A stretch of DNA of 64,000 nucleotides, from assembly GCA_964587105.1 (NCBI GenBank), contig CAZPKG010000010.1, forward strand, positions 1-64,000, read 5' to 3'. Below are positions 34,445 through 43,565 of this stretch, piece after piece. The stretch comes from JABWCQ01 sp964587105. GTDB lineage: Bacteria > Electryoneota > RPQS01. The notes under the pieces are model-generated. The model searched no databases. It saw only the letters and a list, made by a program, of their open reading frames with translations, and was not told where the DNA came from. Made by a program: the position numbers and the translations under genes. How positions within the stretch are numbered: the stretch's first letter is position 1; every line of letters starts with the position of its first letter.

Positions 34445-36514
34445 ATGCGAATCGTCTTCCTCACGCTCCTCCTGCTTACTTCCTGCTCCAGCAAGCCGCA
34501 CATGCATACCAACGCGCTCAATCACGAAGCCAGTCCATATCTCCTTCAGCACGCACACAATCCCGTCGATTGGCTGCCGTGGGGGGATGAGGCATTTGAA
34601 AAGGCTCGACTTGAAAACAAGCCTGTGTTTTTGTCCGTTGGCTATGCGGCGTGTCACTGGTGCCATGTGATGGAGCATGAGTCGTTTGAGAATGAAGAGA
34701 TTGCCAAGTTTCTCAACGAACATTTCGTTTCGATCAAAGTGGATCGAGAAGAGCGGCCAGATGTCGATCATCATTATATGCAGGCAGTGCAAAAGATGAC
34801 GGGCTCTGGAGGGTGGCCGATGTCGGTTTTCCTTACGCCTGATCGCAAGCCGTTCTACGCTGGAACCTATTGGGCGCCTGAAGCGCGTTATGGCCGTCCA
34901 GGCTTTATGGATGTGTTGAGGGGGCTCGCAAAGGCGTGGGAAACGGAGCGCGACTCGCTTGTCTTGTCTGCCACGCAACTTCACGATGCGATCCATGAAG
35001 AGCTTGTTCTGGCACCGTCTCAAAGCAAACTCTCCCCTGCCCTGCTAGACAGCGCGGTCGCAGCATCCAAGCGCAATTTCGATCCGATTAACGGCGGCTT
35101 CTCAAGAGCACCCAAGTTTCCGCACGCAATGGAACTCGCGATGCTGTTGCGTTATTACTCACGCACAGGTGATGATAGCGTCAAACATATGGTCGAGTTC
35201 ACCCTCGACAAGATGGCACGCGGCGGCATCTTCGACCAGATTGGCGGCGGATTTCACCGCTACTCGACGGACGAAAAGTGGCTCCTGCCGCATTTTGAGA
35301 AGATGCTCTATGACAATGCATTGCTTTTACAAGTTTATCATGACGCAGAGAGTTTCAATCCGCTCGTGTCTCCCGTAACGGGTGACATCATAATGTGGTT
35401 AGAAAGAGAAATGCTCCTTCCAAAAGGAGGCTATGCATCATCACTTGATGCAGACTCTGAAGGTGAAGAAGGGAAGTATTACGTTTGGGAACCACGAGAA
35501 ATCGCCGCCGTGGTGCCAGAATACTACGAAGAATTCTGTAGACGCTTTGACATAACTAAATCAGGCAATTTTGAGAACGGGCAATCGATTCCAAATCAAT
35601 TGTCGAGGCACAATGATTTTCCTTCTTATGCCGAAGCGCATTTGCCTGAACTTCGAGTAAAACTGAGCTTACTGAAAGCCCGCCAGACTCGTGTCCCGCC
35701 TGCACGTGATGAAAAGGCGCTATGCGACTGGAATGGTCTCATGGTATCTTCGTTCGCGAATGTCGGCTTAGTCGAGCAAGCCAAATCTACAGCAAGTCGG
35801 TTCTTGACTCCCTATGAGAAAGACGGCGAACTCGTTCATTCCTTTCTTGGTGACAAGGAACTTCGAATTCAATTACTCGCTGACTATGCCGCACTTGGCA
35901 ACGGCCTGTTAGACTTATTCTGTGCAAGTGGGGAACTGCGCTGGTTTGACGGTGCATACAAGCTCGCTGAAGACATCGAGCGTCGATTTGCCAAAGGGGA
36001 CGGGCTCTATTATATGAGTGAGGACTCCGTAGCCGGAGTTCGTTCGGTGGATATCTATGACAGTGCACTGCCATCGGGAAACTCGCTTGCTGGTAATCTG
36101 TTTATCAAACTCTACTATCTTACCAGTGAAAATAAATTCCGTGAGCGAGCTGAAAAACAGGTCAATGCCCTGATGCCCTATCTTGAGCGAATGCCAACTG
36201 CTTTTTCGCAAGCCTTACTTACGGCAGAATGGCTCTTGTACCCACCTGAACAAGTTGTCATTGTTTGGCCGCAGCCACTTTTTGGAGATACAAAGTATTC
36301 TGGCCTCATCGCTCCAAACAGGCAAGTGATTAATATTTGGGGCGACGTCATCGATAATTTACGCAATGATCATCCGCTACTGCCGCTACTAAGTGGCAAA
36401 GCAACCGCAGATCATACAACCTCCTACTATCTCTGCCGCAACTTCACGTGCGAGCTGCCGACGACGGCTTTTGAGCAATTGAGAACAGCCTTGAAGAAGC
36501 CGTGGCAGAAATAG
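34445..36514 (+). CDS. Thioredoxin-domain protein (YyaL/SPATA20 family) with lipoprotein signal
   Basis: The 689-residue protein has an N-terminal thioredoxin-like domain (about 25-185; SPYLLQHAHNPVDWLPWG, CHWC redox motif in GYAACHWCHVMEHESF, GGWPMSVFLTPD). An (alpha/alpha)6-type barrel follows (about 200-689; GGFSRAPKFPH, DQIGGGFHRYS, FEKMLYDNALLL, DADSEGEEGKYYVWE, CDWNGLM). The family is widespread, with debated function. Here a lipobox (LLLTSCSS, Cys near residue 15) precedes it, suggesting membrane anchoring outside the cytoplasm, unlike most family members, which start directly at the thioredoxin domain. It overlaps tgt by 13 nt. Confidence 0.9.
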   Translation: MRIVFLTLLLLTSCSSKPHMHTNALNHEASPYLLQHAHNPVDWLPWGDEAFEKARLENKPVFLSVGYAACHWCHVMEHESFENEEIAKFLNEHFVSIKVDREERPDVDHHYMQAVQKMTGSGGWPMSVFLTPDRKPFYAGTYWAPEARYGRPGFMDVLRGLAKAWETERDSLVLSATQLHDAIHEELVLAPSQSKLSPALLDSAVAASKRNFDPINGGFSRAPKFPHAMELAMLLRYYSRTGDDSVKHMVEFTLDKMARGGIFDQIGGGFHRYSTDEKWLLPHFEKMLYDNALLLQVYHDAESFNPLVSPVTGDIIMWLEREMLLPKGGYASSLDADSEGEEGKYYVWEPREIAAVVPEYYEEFCRRFDITKSGNFENGQSIPNQLSRHNDFPSYAEAHLPELRVKLSLLKARQTRVPPARDEKALCDWNGLMVSSFANVGLVEQAKSTASRFLTPYEKDGELVHSFLGDKELRIQLLADYAALGNGLLDLFCASGELRWFDGAYKLAEDIERRFAKGDGLYYMSEDSVAGVRSVDIYDSALPSGNSLAGNLFIKLYYLTSENKFRERAEKQVNALMPYLERMPTAFSQALLTAEWLLYPPEQVVIVWPQPLFGDTKYSGLIAPNRQVINIWGDVIDNLRNDHPLLPLLSGKATADHTTSYYLCRNFTCELPTTAFEQLRTALKKPWQK

Positions 36515-37653
36515 CACCGCATCCTTTCCGAGTGCTGCTTGGAGATTCGTCCGGAACCAGCGCGCGCAGAACTGTACTTTCAACAGAGCACGGTGAGATT
36601 CAAACGCCGCATTTTTTTCCGGTCGGGACTCTTGGCGTAGTCAAGACGCTTACTCCTCGAGAGCTTAAGGAATCCAATGTGCAGGCGATGCTCTCAAATA
36701 GCTATCATCTGTACCTGCGGCCGGGACTTGATATTCTGAGGCAAGCGGGCGGTTTGCACAAGTTCATGCATTGGGAAAGGCCGATTCTGACGGACTCCGG
36801 CGGTTTTCAGGTTTTTTCGCTTGCGGATATTCGTAAGGTGCATCAGGACGGCGTGCGTTTTCAATCGCACCTTGACGGGAGCTATCACGAGTTTACTCCG
36901 GCCTCTGTTGTAAACATTCAGCGTCATATCGGCAGTGACATGATGATGGTACTCGATCTGTGTCCGCCCTACCCATGCTCACACGACCAAGCGGATGAAT
37001 GGAATCGCTTGACGACAAAATGGGCAAGGATGGCACAGATCGCCGAGATCGAGCAACCGCTTCTGTACGGTCATCGGCAGAACCTTTGGGCAATTGTGCA
37101 AGGTTCGACCTTTCTCGATTTGCGTCGCGAGTCTGCGGCTGCACTGATCGATTTGAACTTTCCTGGATATGCAATTGGCGGCATGGCAGTTGGTGAGCCA
37201 AAGAGTATTTTTCATGAGTTGGTTCCGTTCACAACCGAACTTCTCCCGAAAGATAAACCTCGATACCTGATGGGAGTCGGTTTTCCAGAGGACTTACTTC
37301 GGTGTGTGTCGTGGGGAATTGACTTCTTTGATTGCGTCTTGCCGACGCGCAACGGTCGCAATGGATGTGCGTTCACTTGGAACGGACGCGTGATAATCAA
37401 AGCTGCGCGCCACAAAGAGAAGTTCATTCCGCTTGACGAAAGCTGTTCGTGTTACACTTGCCAAACGTATGATAGAGCTTATCTGCGGCACCTGTTTGTG
37501 TGCGATGAACTGCTTGGTTTGCGCTTGATTTCACTACATAATATTCACTTCTATCAAGACCTGATGCGACAGATGCGCGAGCATATCGAGGCCGGCGATT
37601 TCTCGTCGTGGCTTGGCTCCGTTCTGCCGCGCGTTGAACAGAAAGATTCCTAA
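36502..37653 (+). CDS. tgt: tRNA-guanine transglycosylase (queuine tRNA-ribosyltransferase)
   Basis: The 383-residue TIM-barrel enzyme exchanges G34 for preQ1 in tRNAs with GUN anticodons. Evidence: TPHFFPVGTLGVVKTLTP, catalytic Asp in LTDSGGFQVFSL, GGMAVGEP, nucleophile region FDCVLPTRNGRNGCAFTW, and the zinc ligands in SCSCYTCQTYDRAYLRHLF with the terminal His in ISLHNIHF. GTG start at 36502 overlaps the preceding gene. yajC follows 12 nt later, the conserved tgt-yajC order. Confidence 0.97.
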   Translation: MAEIAPHPFRVLLGDSSGTSARRTVLSTEHGEIQTPHFFPVGTLGVVKTLTPRELKESNVQAMLSNSYHLYLRPGLDILRQAGGLHKFMHWERPILTDSGGFQVFSLADIRKVHQDGVRFQSHLDGSYHEFTPASVVNIQRHIGSDMMMVLDLCPPYPCSHDQADEWNRLTTKWARMAQIAEIEQPLLYGHRQNLWAIVQGSTFLDLRRESAAALIDLNFPGYAIGGMAVGEPKSIFHELVPFTTELLPKDKPRYLMGVGFPEDLLRCVSWGIDFFDCVLPTRNGRNGCAFTWNGRVIIKAARHKEKFIPLDESCSCYTCQTYDRAYLRHLFVCDELLGLRLISLHNIHFYQDLMRQMREHIEAGDFSSWLGSVLPRVEQKDS

Positions 37654-37665
37654 ACCGGAGGCAAA

Positions 37666-37995
37666 ATGCCTAACTTTGCACTGTCACCTGTATTTCTTCC
37701 TTTGCTCCAAGCCGAAGCCGCTGCACCGCCGAGTATGCTTGGAGCGCTGTTGCCGTTCGTGCTCATTATCGTCGTGATGTACTTCCTGATGATTCGTCCG
37801 CAACAGAAACGTCAGAAAGCTCATGCCGCCATGCTTGGCGCCCTTAAGTCCGGTGACGAAGTCGTCACGATGGGCGGAGTTTATGGAACAATTGCGGGAA
37901 TTGATGAGAAAGAAAACACAGTTTGGCTTAAAGTTGCCAATGAAGTGAAAATCAAAGTTGAGCGCGGATCAATCACCCGAGTGTTGGGTTCATAA
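37666..37995 (+). CDS. yajC: Preprotein translocase accessory subunit YajC
   Basis: This 109-residue single-pass inner-membrane protein has a TM helix at about residues 27-45 (LLPFVLIIVVMYFLMI), followed by the signature RPQQKRQKAHAAML and a small soluble domain with GDEVVTMGGVYGTIAGI. It associates with SecDF-YidC. The N-terminus before the TM is longer than usual (about 25 residues). CCGGAGG precedes the ATG. secD/secF do not follow here; def comes next after 33 nt. Confidence 0.95.
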   Translation: MPNFALSPVFLPLLQAEAAAPPSMLGALLPFVLIIVVMYFLMIRPQQKRQKAHAAMLGALKSGDEVVTMGGVYGTIAGIDEKENTVWLKVANEVKIKVERGSITRVLGS

Positions 37996-38028
37996 GATGG
38001 TTGTTGGCGCAAACTTGGGAGCGCGTGC

Positions 38029-38571
38029 ATGACAAAGCCCTTTGACGAATCAACCAAGAAACACAAGGTGATCATTTACGGTCATCCGACGTTGCGGCGA
38101 CGTGCTGAGGAAATTACCGTATTTGATGACGATTTGCGCGAATTCGCACGCGAGATGTTTGCCACCATGGAAGAATACGAAGGCATCGGGCTTGCAGCGC
38201 CGCAAGTTGACCGCTCGATCCGCTTGCTTGTGGTTGGTGTACCGGACGAAGAAACCGAGCAAATGTTCTATATGGCTGTGGCAAATCCGGTGGTCAAGGA
38301 GCCTTCGGGAAGCTATGATATGGAAGAGGGTTGTCTCTCTATTCCGGACATTCGCGATTCTGTTATTCGACCGGACTCGTTGACGATGGAATATGACACA
38401 CTTGAAGGCGAGCGCAAAACGATTAAGGCAACCGGGATGCTTGCACGAGTGCTTCAACATGAAATTGACCATTTGAACGGCATTCTCTTTATCGACCACC
38501 TTTCGCCGGTTCGTCGAGCGTTGTTGAGCGGCAAGCTGAAGCGGCTTGAACGCGAGTCACAGGAGTCGTAG
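38029..38571 (+). CDS. def: Peptide deformylase
   Basis: This 180-residue iron/zinc enzyme removes the formyl group from nascent proteins. All three motifs are present: GIGLAAPQV (motif 1), EEGCLSIPD (motif 2 with Cys ligand) and QHEIDHLNGILF (motif 3, HExxH). It is 3 nt upstream of fmt, which adds the same formyl group to initiator tRNA; def-fmt pairing is conserved. It starts with ATG in MTKPFDEST. Confidence 0.97.
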   Translation: MTKPFDESTKKHKVIIYGHPTLRRRAEEITVFDDDLREFAREMFATMEEYEGIGLAAPQVDRSIRLLVVGVPDEETEQMFYMAVANPVVKEPSGSYDMEEGCLSIPDIRDSVIRPDSLTMEYDTLEGERKTIKATGMLARVLQHEIDHLNGILFIDHLSPVRRALLSGKLKRLERESQES

Positions 38572-38574
38572 AAC

Positions 38575-39498
38575 TTGCGCGTCGTATTCTGCGGCAATCC
38601 TGAGTTCGCACTGCCAACTTTACAAGCGCTTTTGAACAGCGAACATGAAGTTGTTGCGGTTGTTACGAGCCCTGATCAACCGCAGGGGCGAGGTCGAAAA
38701 CTTGCACCTATGCCCGTGAAGGAGTTTTCACAGGCCAATCGTCTCACTGTATTATCACCTGCGCGATTGAAAGACCCAGTCTTCTTAGGTCAATTAGGCG
38801 AATTGAATATTGACGCACTGATCGTCGTTGCGTTTCGCATTTTGCCGCGCGAGATGTTCAGCTTGCCGAAATTCGGCGCTCTTAATGTTCATCCGAGTCT
38901 GCTTCCCAAGTGCCGAGGCCCTGCGCCAATTCAGTGGACGCTTTTGCGCGGCGAAATTGAGACCGGCGTGACAATTATTCGTCTGACTGAGGAAATTGAT
39001 GGAGGCGGAATGTTAGCGCAGGAGCGAACAGCGATCGCAGCAGACGAAAATTTTGGCGACCTGCATGATCGACTCTCTGTGATTGGCGCGCGTATGTTGG
39101 TCGGCGTACTCAATCGATTCGGCAACGGTGAATCAATTATGCCAATTTCGCAAGACGAATCGAAAGTCACCACGGCTCGTAAGCTTAAGCCTGAAGACTA
39201 CAGACTCGATTTTCGACTTACGTCTTCCGAACTGCTCAATCGCATCCGGGCATTTTCTCCTGCACCCGGCGCAGTAGCAAAGGCAACGGAATTCTCGCTC
39301 AAAGTCCTCCGAGCCGAAGTGAGTGATGGAGGCAAATGTGCACAACCCGCGCAAGTTCTTCATTTACAAGACTCTATAATTGTCGGAACAGCAGACTACC
39401 CTATCAAGTTTAAGAGTGTGAAACCTGCAGGGAAGAAAGAGATGTCCGTCGCCGAGTACTTGCGAGGCCGCCCCACCCTTCCAGACAGATTTGAATAA
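38575..39498 (+). CDS. fmt: Methionyl-tRNA formyltransferase
   Basis: The 307-residue enzyme transfers formyl from 10-formyl-THF to Met-tRNAfMet. N-terminal motif VVFCGNPEFALPTLQAL, folate/catalytic region NVHPSLLPKCRGPAPIQW (Asn-His pair), TGVTIIRLTEEIDGGGM, and a C-terminal OB-like domain (about 205-307, ELLNRIRAFSPAPGAVA). TTG start three nt after def. It links the translation operon to the folate genes elsewhere in the window. Confidence 0.97.
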   Translation: MRVVFCGNPEFALPTLQALLNSEHEVVAVVTSPDQPQGRGRKLAPMPVKEFSQANRLTVLSPARLKDPVFLGQLGELNIDALIVVAFRILPREMFSLPKFGALNVHPSLLPKCRGPAPIQWTLLRGEIETGVTIIRLTEEIDGGGMLAQERTAIAADENFGDLHDRLSVIGARMLVGVLNRFGNGESIMPISQDESKVTTARKLKPEDYRLDFRLTSSELLNRIRAFSPAPGAVAKATEFSLKVLRAEVSDGGKCAQPAQVLHLQDSIIVGTADYPIKFKSVKPAGKKEMSVAEYLRGRPTLPDRFE

Positions 39499-39524
39499 AC
39501 CCAATTTGGAGTATCCACGAAGCA

Positions 39525-40241
39525 ATGATCTCGATCTTTAGTTCGACAGCGTTCTTCTTTCCGTTTTTTGATTCGACAATGATCCTAATTCTACCTGCAT
39601 TCGCTTTGGCGTTGTGGGCGCAATGGAAGGTCAAGAGCACGTATCGCCAGTTTAGTGAGGTGCGCTCCCGCCTTGGCATGACAGGTGAGCAGGTCGCGCG
39701 CCGGATTCTTGACCAGAATGGTCTGCACGATGTGCCGGTAGTTCCGGTTGCCGGTGAATTAACAGACCACTATGACCCGCGTGATCGCAAAGTGAGCCTG
39801 TCGGAAGGCATATTTGCCTCGACCAGCCTGTCTGCACTTGCGGTTGCATCGCACGAAGTTGGACACGCCATTCAACATAAGGTCGGTTATGCGCCGATGA
39901 GTTGGCGCGCCGGTCTTGTACCTGTCGCAAATATCGGAAGCATGGCCGCGATGCCGCTGTTCTTCATTGGTATGCTCGTGCCGTCAATTGGTTGGATGAT
40001 GGACGTTGGCATCATCTTCTTTGGAGCAGCCTTGTTATTCCATCTTGTCACGCTACCGGTCGAGTTTGACGCTTCCAACCGCGCAATTGCCATCTTAGGC
40101 AACGGGAGCTTTCTTGCGCCTGACGAAGTGACCGGCGCGAAGAAAGTTTTGAGCGCGGCTGCGTGGACCTATGTAGCCGCCGCGACAATGTCGCTCTTAC
40201 AAATGCTTCGGCTAATCTTGTTGCGTAATAGCCGCGATTAA
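39525..40241 (+). CDS. Membrane zinc metallopeptidase, YugP family
   Basis: The 238-residue protein has an N-terminal TM (about 10-35), the zinc-binding HEVGHAIQ (HExxH, about residue 107) and three further TM segments (about 130-170 and 215-232), the layout of the neutral zinc metallopeptidase YugP/DUF2268-unrelated membrane family. It has the linker EVRSRLGMTGEQVARRIL characteristic of this family. The role is unknown, probably membrane-protein quality control. Last gene of the prfA operon, 26 nt after fmt and just before the terminator. Confidence 0.88.
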   Translation: MISIFSSTAFFFPFFDSTMILILPAFALALWAQWKVKSTYRQFSEVRSRLGMTGEQVARRILDQNGLHDVPVVPVAGELTDHYDPRDRKVSLSEGIFASTSLSALAVASHEVGHAIQHKVGYAPMSWRAGLVPVANIGSMAAMPLFFIGMLVPSIGWMMDVGIIFFGAALLFHLVTLPVEFDASNRAIAILGNGSFLAPDEVTGAKKVLSAAAWTYVAAATMSLLQMLRLILLRNSRD

Positions 40242-40261
40242 CCATTCACAGCGCCAAATGC

Positions 40262-40293
40262 AAAGCGCGGACTCGATTGAGTCCGCGCTTTTT
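40262..40293. terminator. Bidirectional terminator after the prfA operon
   Basis: Perfect 13-bp arms AAAGCGCGGACTC and GAGTCCGCGCTTT enclose a GATT loop and are followed by Ts. It also lies about 50 nt beyond the stop of the minus-strand hybrid kinase. Confidence 0.92.
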
Positions 40294-40341
40294 GCTCTAT
40301 GTGCTTACGGCAGCACCCGTTTATCTATTATGTGTTCTAAT

Positions 40342-43158
40342 TCACTCGATGTGCGTGAATTCTGACTTGGAATTTTCCAAAACTTTCCGTACCGTTCGAG
40401 CCAATTCGCTTGTATCCGGTGGTTTTAAGATAAAACCCGAAATTCCTAATTGGTGGCACATTTCTTCGTCCACGTTTTCGCTGTAACCGGTCATCAGCAC
40501 TACTGGCAGGTTCTTGCGAATCTTCATTACTTCTTGCGCAAGTTGAATGCCAGCCAGAGTGGGCATCTTCTGATCTGTGATTAGCAGATCAAACTTGTTG
40601 GGTTGACTCCTAACAAGTTCAAGCGCTTTTGTGCTTTCAACGCAGACCGTGACATTGTAACCCAGATACCGCCCTAATGCGTTTTTGATAACCTCGGCGA
40701 CGTATGGGTCATCATCTACAACAAGAATGCTCTCGTTACCACCACGTAACGCTTCTGTTCCTGCAGCCGATATAGCATTGGCATGTCTTAGCTTCGGTAA
40801 GTATATCTCAAATGTTGTGCCTTTCCCGATCTCGCTTGAAACAGCAATTGCACCATCATGACTCTTCACAATTCCGTGTACGACAGACAACCCTAAACCA
40901 GTGCCTTCGCCAACGGGTTTGGTCGTAAAGAACGGCTCAAAGACTCTCTCTCGAGTTGTATCGCTCATACCGCATCCCGTATCAGAAACCGTCAATTTCA
41001 CATATTCACCAGCCCGAAGCGGTGGGATTTCTCGCACGTCTTCACTGTTCAAGGTCACGCCGGATAACCCAACACTTAACACGCCGCCCTCTCCCCGCAT
41101 GGCGTGATGGGCATTTGTGCAAAGATTAAGAAGTACCTGATGAATCTGCGATGGATCGCCTCTTACTTCTGTACCTTCAGTCTCAATCTTTGTAACAATT
41201 TGAATGTTGGAAGGCAACGATACTTGGAAGAGCTTTATGACCTCTTTGACAACCGGTGATAACTGAACAGGAATCTGCTCATTGTCCATCTGACGGCTAA
41301 ATGTCAATATCTGCTTAACAAGGTCTTTAGCTCTGTTGGCCCCTGCAATGATCTGTTCCAAATCGCTTCGAAGCGGATGGTTTTCGCTCAGCTCCAAGGC
41401 AGCCATGTCAGAATAAACAAGTATCGGTGTCAGAATATTATTAAAGTCATGCGCCACACCTCCCGCGAGTGTTCCAATTGTCTCCATTTTCCGCGCCTGC
41501 CGAAGCTTTGACTCAAGATTTTCTCTTTCGGCTTCTGCGTTCTTCCGATCCGTAATGTCTTGAATTGTCCCCAACATCCTGAGTGGGTTACCTTGTTCAT
41601 CAAATGTGAGCGCGCCAAGCCCGTGTACCCAGCACTCTGTGCCATCGGACGGCCTGATCAGCATATACTCTTTGTTAAACCTCTGGCGATTTCCGATGAC
41701 TTCTGATTGAAAATACACTGCCATAGTCTCTTGCCATTCAGGATGAATCAGTGAAACCCATCCCTCGATCGTGCGTGGGAATGACGCATCAATCCCCATG
41801 ATCTTGTCCAAGACTTCAGAACTTGTCCACACACCAGTTTGAATGTCAAGGTCGTAGCTACCTATCCCTGCAACAGACTGTGATTCTCGGAGTAGCGCTT
41901 CGCTCTTGCTCAACGCAAACTCTACTTGCTTTCGTCCGCTAATGTCCCTACCAAAACTTGCTACGCCTACTATTTCTCCATGCTCATATTCTGGAACAGA
42001 CTCAACTTCTACATAAAACACTGATCTATCTGCGCGTACGGCTTCAACTTCATACTGTTGCGGTTCGCCCATCACGACTTTGCCGAAAATGCCTTGAACC
42101 CTTTGCAAGTCACGGGGATGCAGGATCTCGACAAAACTGCGGCCGATCCAATCTGATACTTCGTAACCGGAGACTTCAGTACAACGTTTATTGGCAAATT
42201 TGAAGTTTCCCCGTAAATCAAGTGTCCAAAACATGTCGTGTGAATGTTCGATTGCAGTGCGGTACTTCTCTTCGCTTTCCTCAAGAAGTTGATTCGCAGC
42301 ATTCAACTTAATAGAGAGATACTCGGCAAGTCGGCTACCGGCAACTGCCGCAACCAATGCTGCTGCAAGTGGGGTTAGAATTAGGACTATTGTGCGATTT
42401 AGATCGGTCGAACTGGAATACTCGTGAAACGTCTGTTGAGCAAAGCAGGTCAAAACAACCAAAGGTACAAATAGACGCAAAATGCGGCTCTTTGTGCTTT
42501 GTCCGAAGAACGGCTTTAGTATAGATTCCGGACCGGAAACAGCTATGAGCCCGGCTCCCAGAAAGCAAAAACTCACAGAGGTTAGAAATGATGGCGGGAT
42601 GATACTACCATTGTACAGAAAGGGGGCGCCGAGGACGTAGCCATATGTCATCAGAGAGCCCACTCCAAACACAGCGGCTCCAACCCAACCCGCAAAGTTA
42701 CGGCCTCGCTTCCCGTATTTTGCAGTTTCCAAAACTAAAATCGCTACGCAGGCAATGAAAAATATCGCCCCAGCGATCGGTGACATTCGATTTATTGTAT
42801 AGATACCAAATGACTCACTAACTGGCAATAACAATCCGGGCAAAGATAAATCTGCACCAACCAGATAACCAAGCACTATTAGCAATCCGTAGAAACCTAC
42901 CAATCCGCACACCAACACTGTTACGATTTGATGTAACAGAGACATCTTCTTGGGATCAATTGTAAGTAGGACAAGCCCGAACAAGATGAAGATCATGGCC
43001 GTGTCTTGCGCCATAGGAATAAACTCGGTCGAAATTCGATTCAACTCCTCAATACCGAAAATCCAGCCGATGCTTGCAATTGACCCTATGGCCATTACAA
43101 TCGCACCGCTTACTGCTTGCGCTTGTCGAAAGAGCCTATTTGTTTCGAGTTCATTCAT
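40342..43158 (-). CDS. Membrane hybrid histidine kinase: 8TM, two PAS, HK, receiver
   Basis: The 938-residue sensor has an N-terminal membrane domain of about eight TM helices (about 15-285), then a PAS domain (about 300-420, HSHDMFWTLDLRGNFKFAN with a PAC tail SFGRDISGRKQ). A second PAS follows (about 425-555, PAC tail LGTIQDITDRKNAE). HisKA has H-box GGVAHDFNNILTPIL (about 580). The HATPase has N-box NLCTNAHHAM, G1 VSDTGCGM and G2 GTGLGLSVVHG. The C-terminal receiver (about 815-930) has LVVDDDPY, Asp in LLITDQKMP and Lys in FILKPP. All catalytic residues are present. It is monocistronic; no cognate regulator gene is adjacent. Confidence 0.94.
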   Translation of the reverse strand: MNELETNRLFRQAQAVSGAIVMAIGSIASIGWIFGIEELNRISTEFIPMAQDTAMIFILFGLVLLTIDPKKMSLLHQIVTVLVCGLVGFYGLLIVLGYLVGADLSLPGLLLPVSESFGIYTINRMSPIAGAIFFIACVAILVLETAKYGKRGRNFAGWVGAAVFGVGSLMTYGYVLGAPFLYNGSIIPPSFLTSVSFCFLGAGLIAVSGPESILKPFFGQSTKSRILRLFVPLVVLTCFAQQTFHEYSSSTDLNRTIVLILTPLAAALVAAVAGSRLAEYLSIKLNAANQLLEESEEKYRTAIEHSHDMFWTLDLRGNFKFANKRCTEVSGYEVSDWIGRSFVEILHPRDLQRVQGIFGKVVMGEPQQYEVEAVRADRSVFYVEVESVPEYEHGEIVGVASFGRDISGRKQVEFALSKSEALLRESQSVAGIGSYDLDIQTGVWTSSEVLDKIMGIDASFPRTIEGWVSLIHPEWQETMAVYFQSEVIGNRQRFNKEYMLIRPSDGTECWVHGLGALTFDEQGNPLRMLGTIQDITDRKNAEAERENLESKLRQARKMETIGTLAGGVAHDFNNILTPILVYSDMAALELSENHPLRSDLEQIIAGANRAKDLVKQILTFSRQMDNEQIPVQLSPVVKEVIKLFQVSLPSNIQIVTKIETEGTEVRGDPSQIHQVLLNLCTNAHHAMRGEGGVLSVGLSGVTLNSEDVREIPPLRAGEYVKLTVSDTGCGMSDTTRERVFEPFFTTKPVGEGTGLGLSVVHGIVKSHDGAIAVSSEIGKGTTFEIYLPKLRHANAISAAGTEALRGGNESILVVDDDPYVAEVIKNALGRYLGYNVTVCVESTKALELVRSQPNKFDLLITDQKMPTLAGIQLAQEVMKIRKNLPVVLMTGYSENVDEEMCHQLGISGFILKPPDTSELARTVRKVLENSKSEFTHIE

Positions 43159-43503
43159 TATGTGATACGCTCAATTCTGTACTCGTACGATGTCTTTGCC
43201 GATGTTATTGGTTATTTGCACGCAGAAAGTAATCTTAAGGAGATTTGCCAGAGCCAAACGTGCAACTCCTGAGCCAGTCTTCGCTTGCACTGACAGATTG
43301 ATCTGCCCACCTTAAAGCATCTTGATAGTGTCAATTCTAATTTAACTTTAATATATATAAATTTTTACAAGAATAGCCCTAATGAGACGATCAAGTAACC
43401 ATCCGTTCAAAAAATCTGCATGCTCTTGCAGGCTTAACACTTACTGGGGTCTGGCCTTAGAATCTGATTATATCGTCAGCAGGGATGAAATCAACTATTG
43501 GCG
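43159..43503. other. Gene-free region between the kinase start and the next terminator
   Basis: This AT-rich stretch includes a long TTAATATATATAAATTTTT run near 43349-43367. On the minus strand a perfect TTGACA occurs (43329-43334), but no acceptable -10 at 16-18 nt, so the kinase promoter remains unassigned. A short reading frame starting at 43382 runs through the terminator and antisense to the next gene and is not credible. No tRNA or structured RNA is seen. Confidence 0.5.
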
Positions 43504-43541
43504 AAAAAAGTGCGGCGGCTACAGAGTAGCCGCCGCACTTT
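43504..43541 (-). terminator. Strong terminator of the C25-like gene
   Basis: Perfect 16-bp arms (43507-43522 and 43526-43541; AAAGTGCGGCGGCTAC and its complement) enclose an AGA loop and are followed on the minus strand by a U-run, 25 nt after the stop codon. Confidence 0.95.
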
Positions 43542-43565
43542 CACAACCAATTTCTGCCTATTGCG

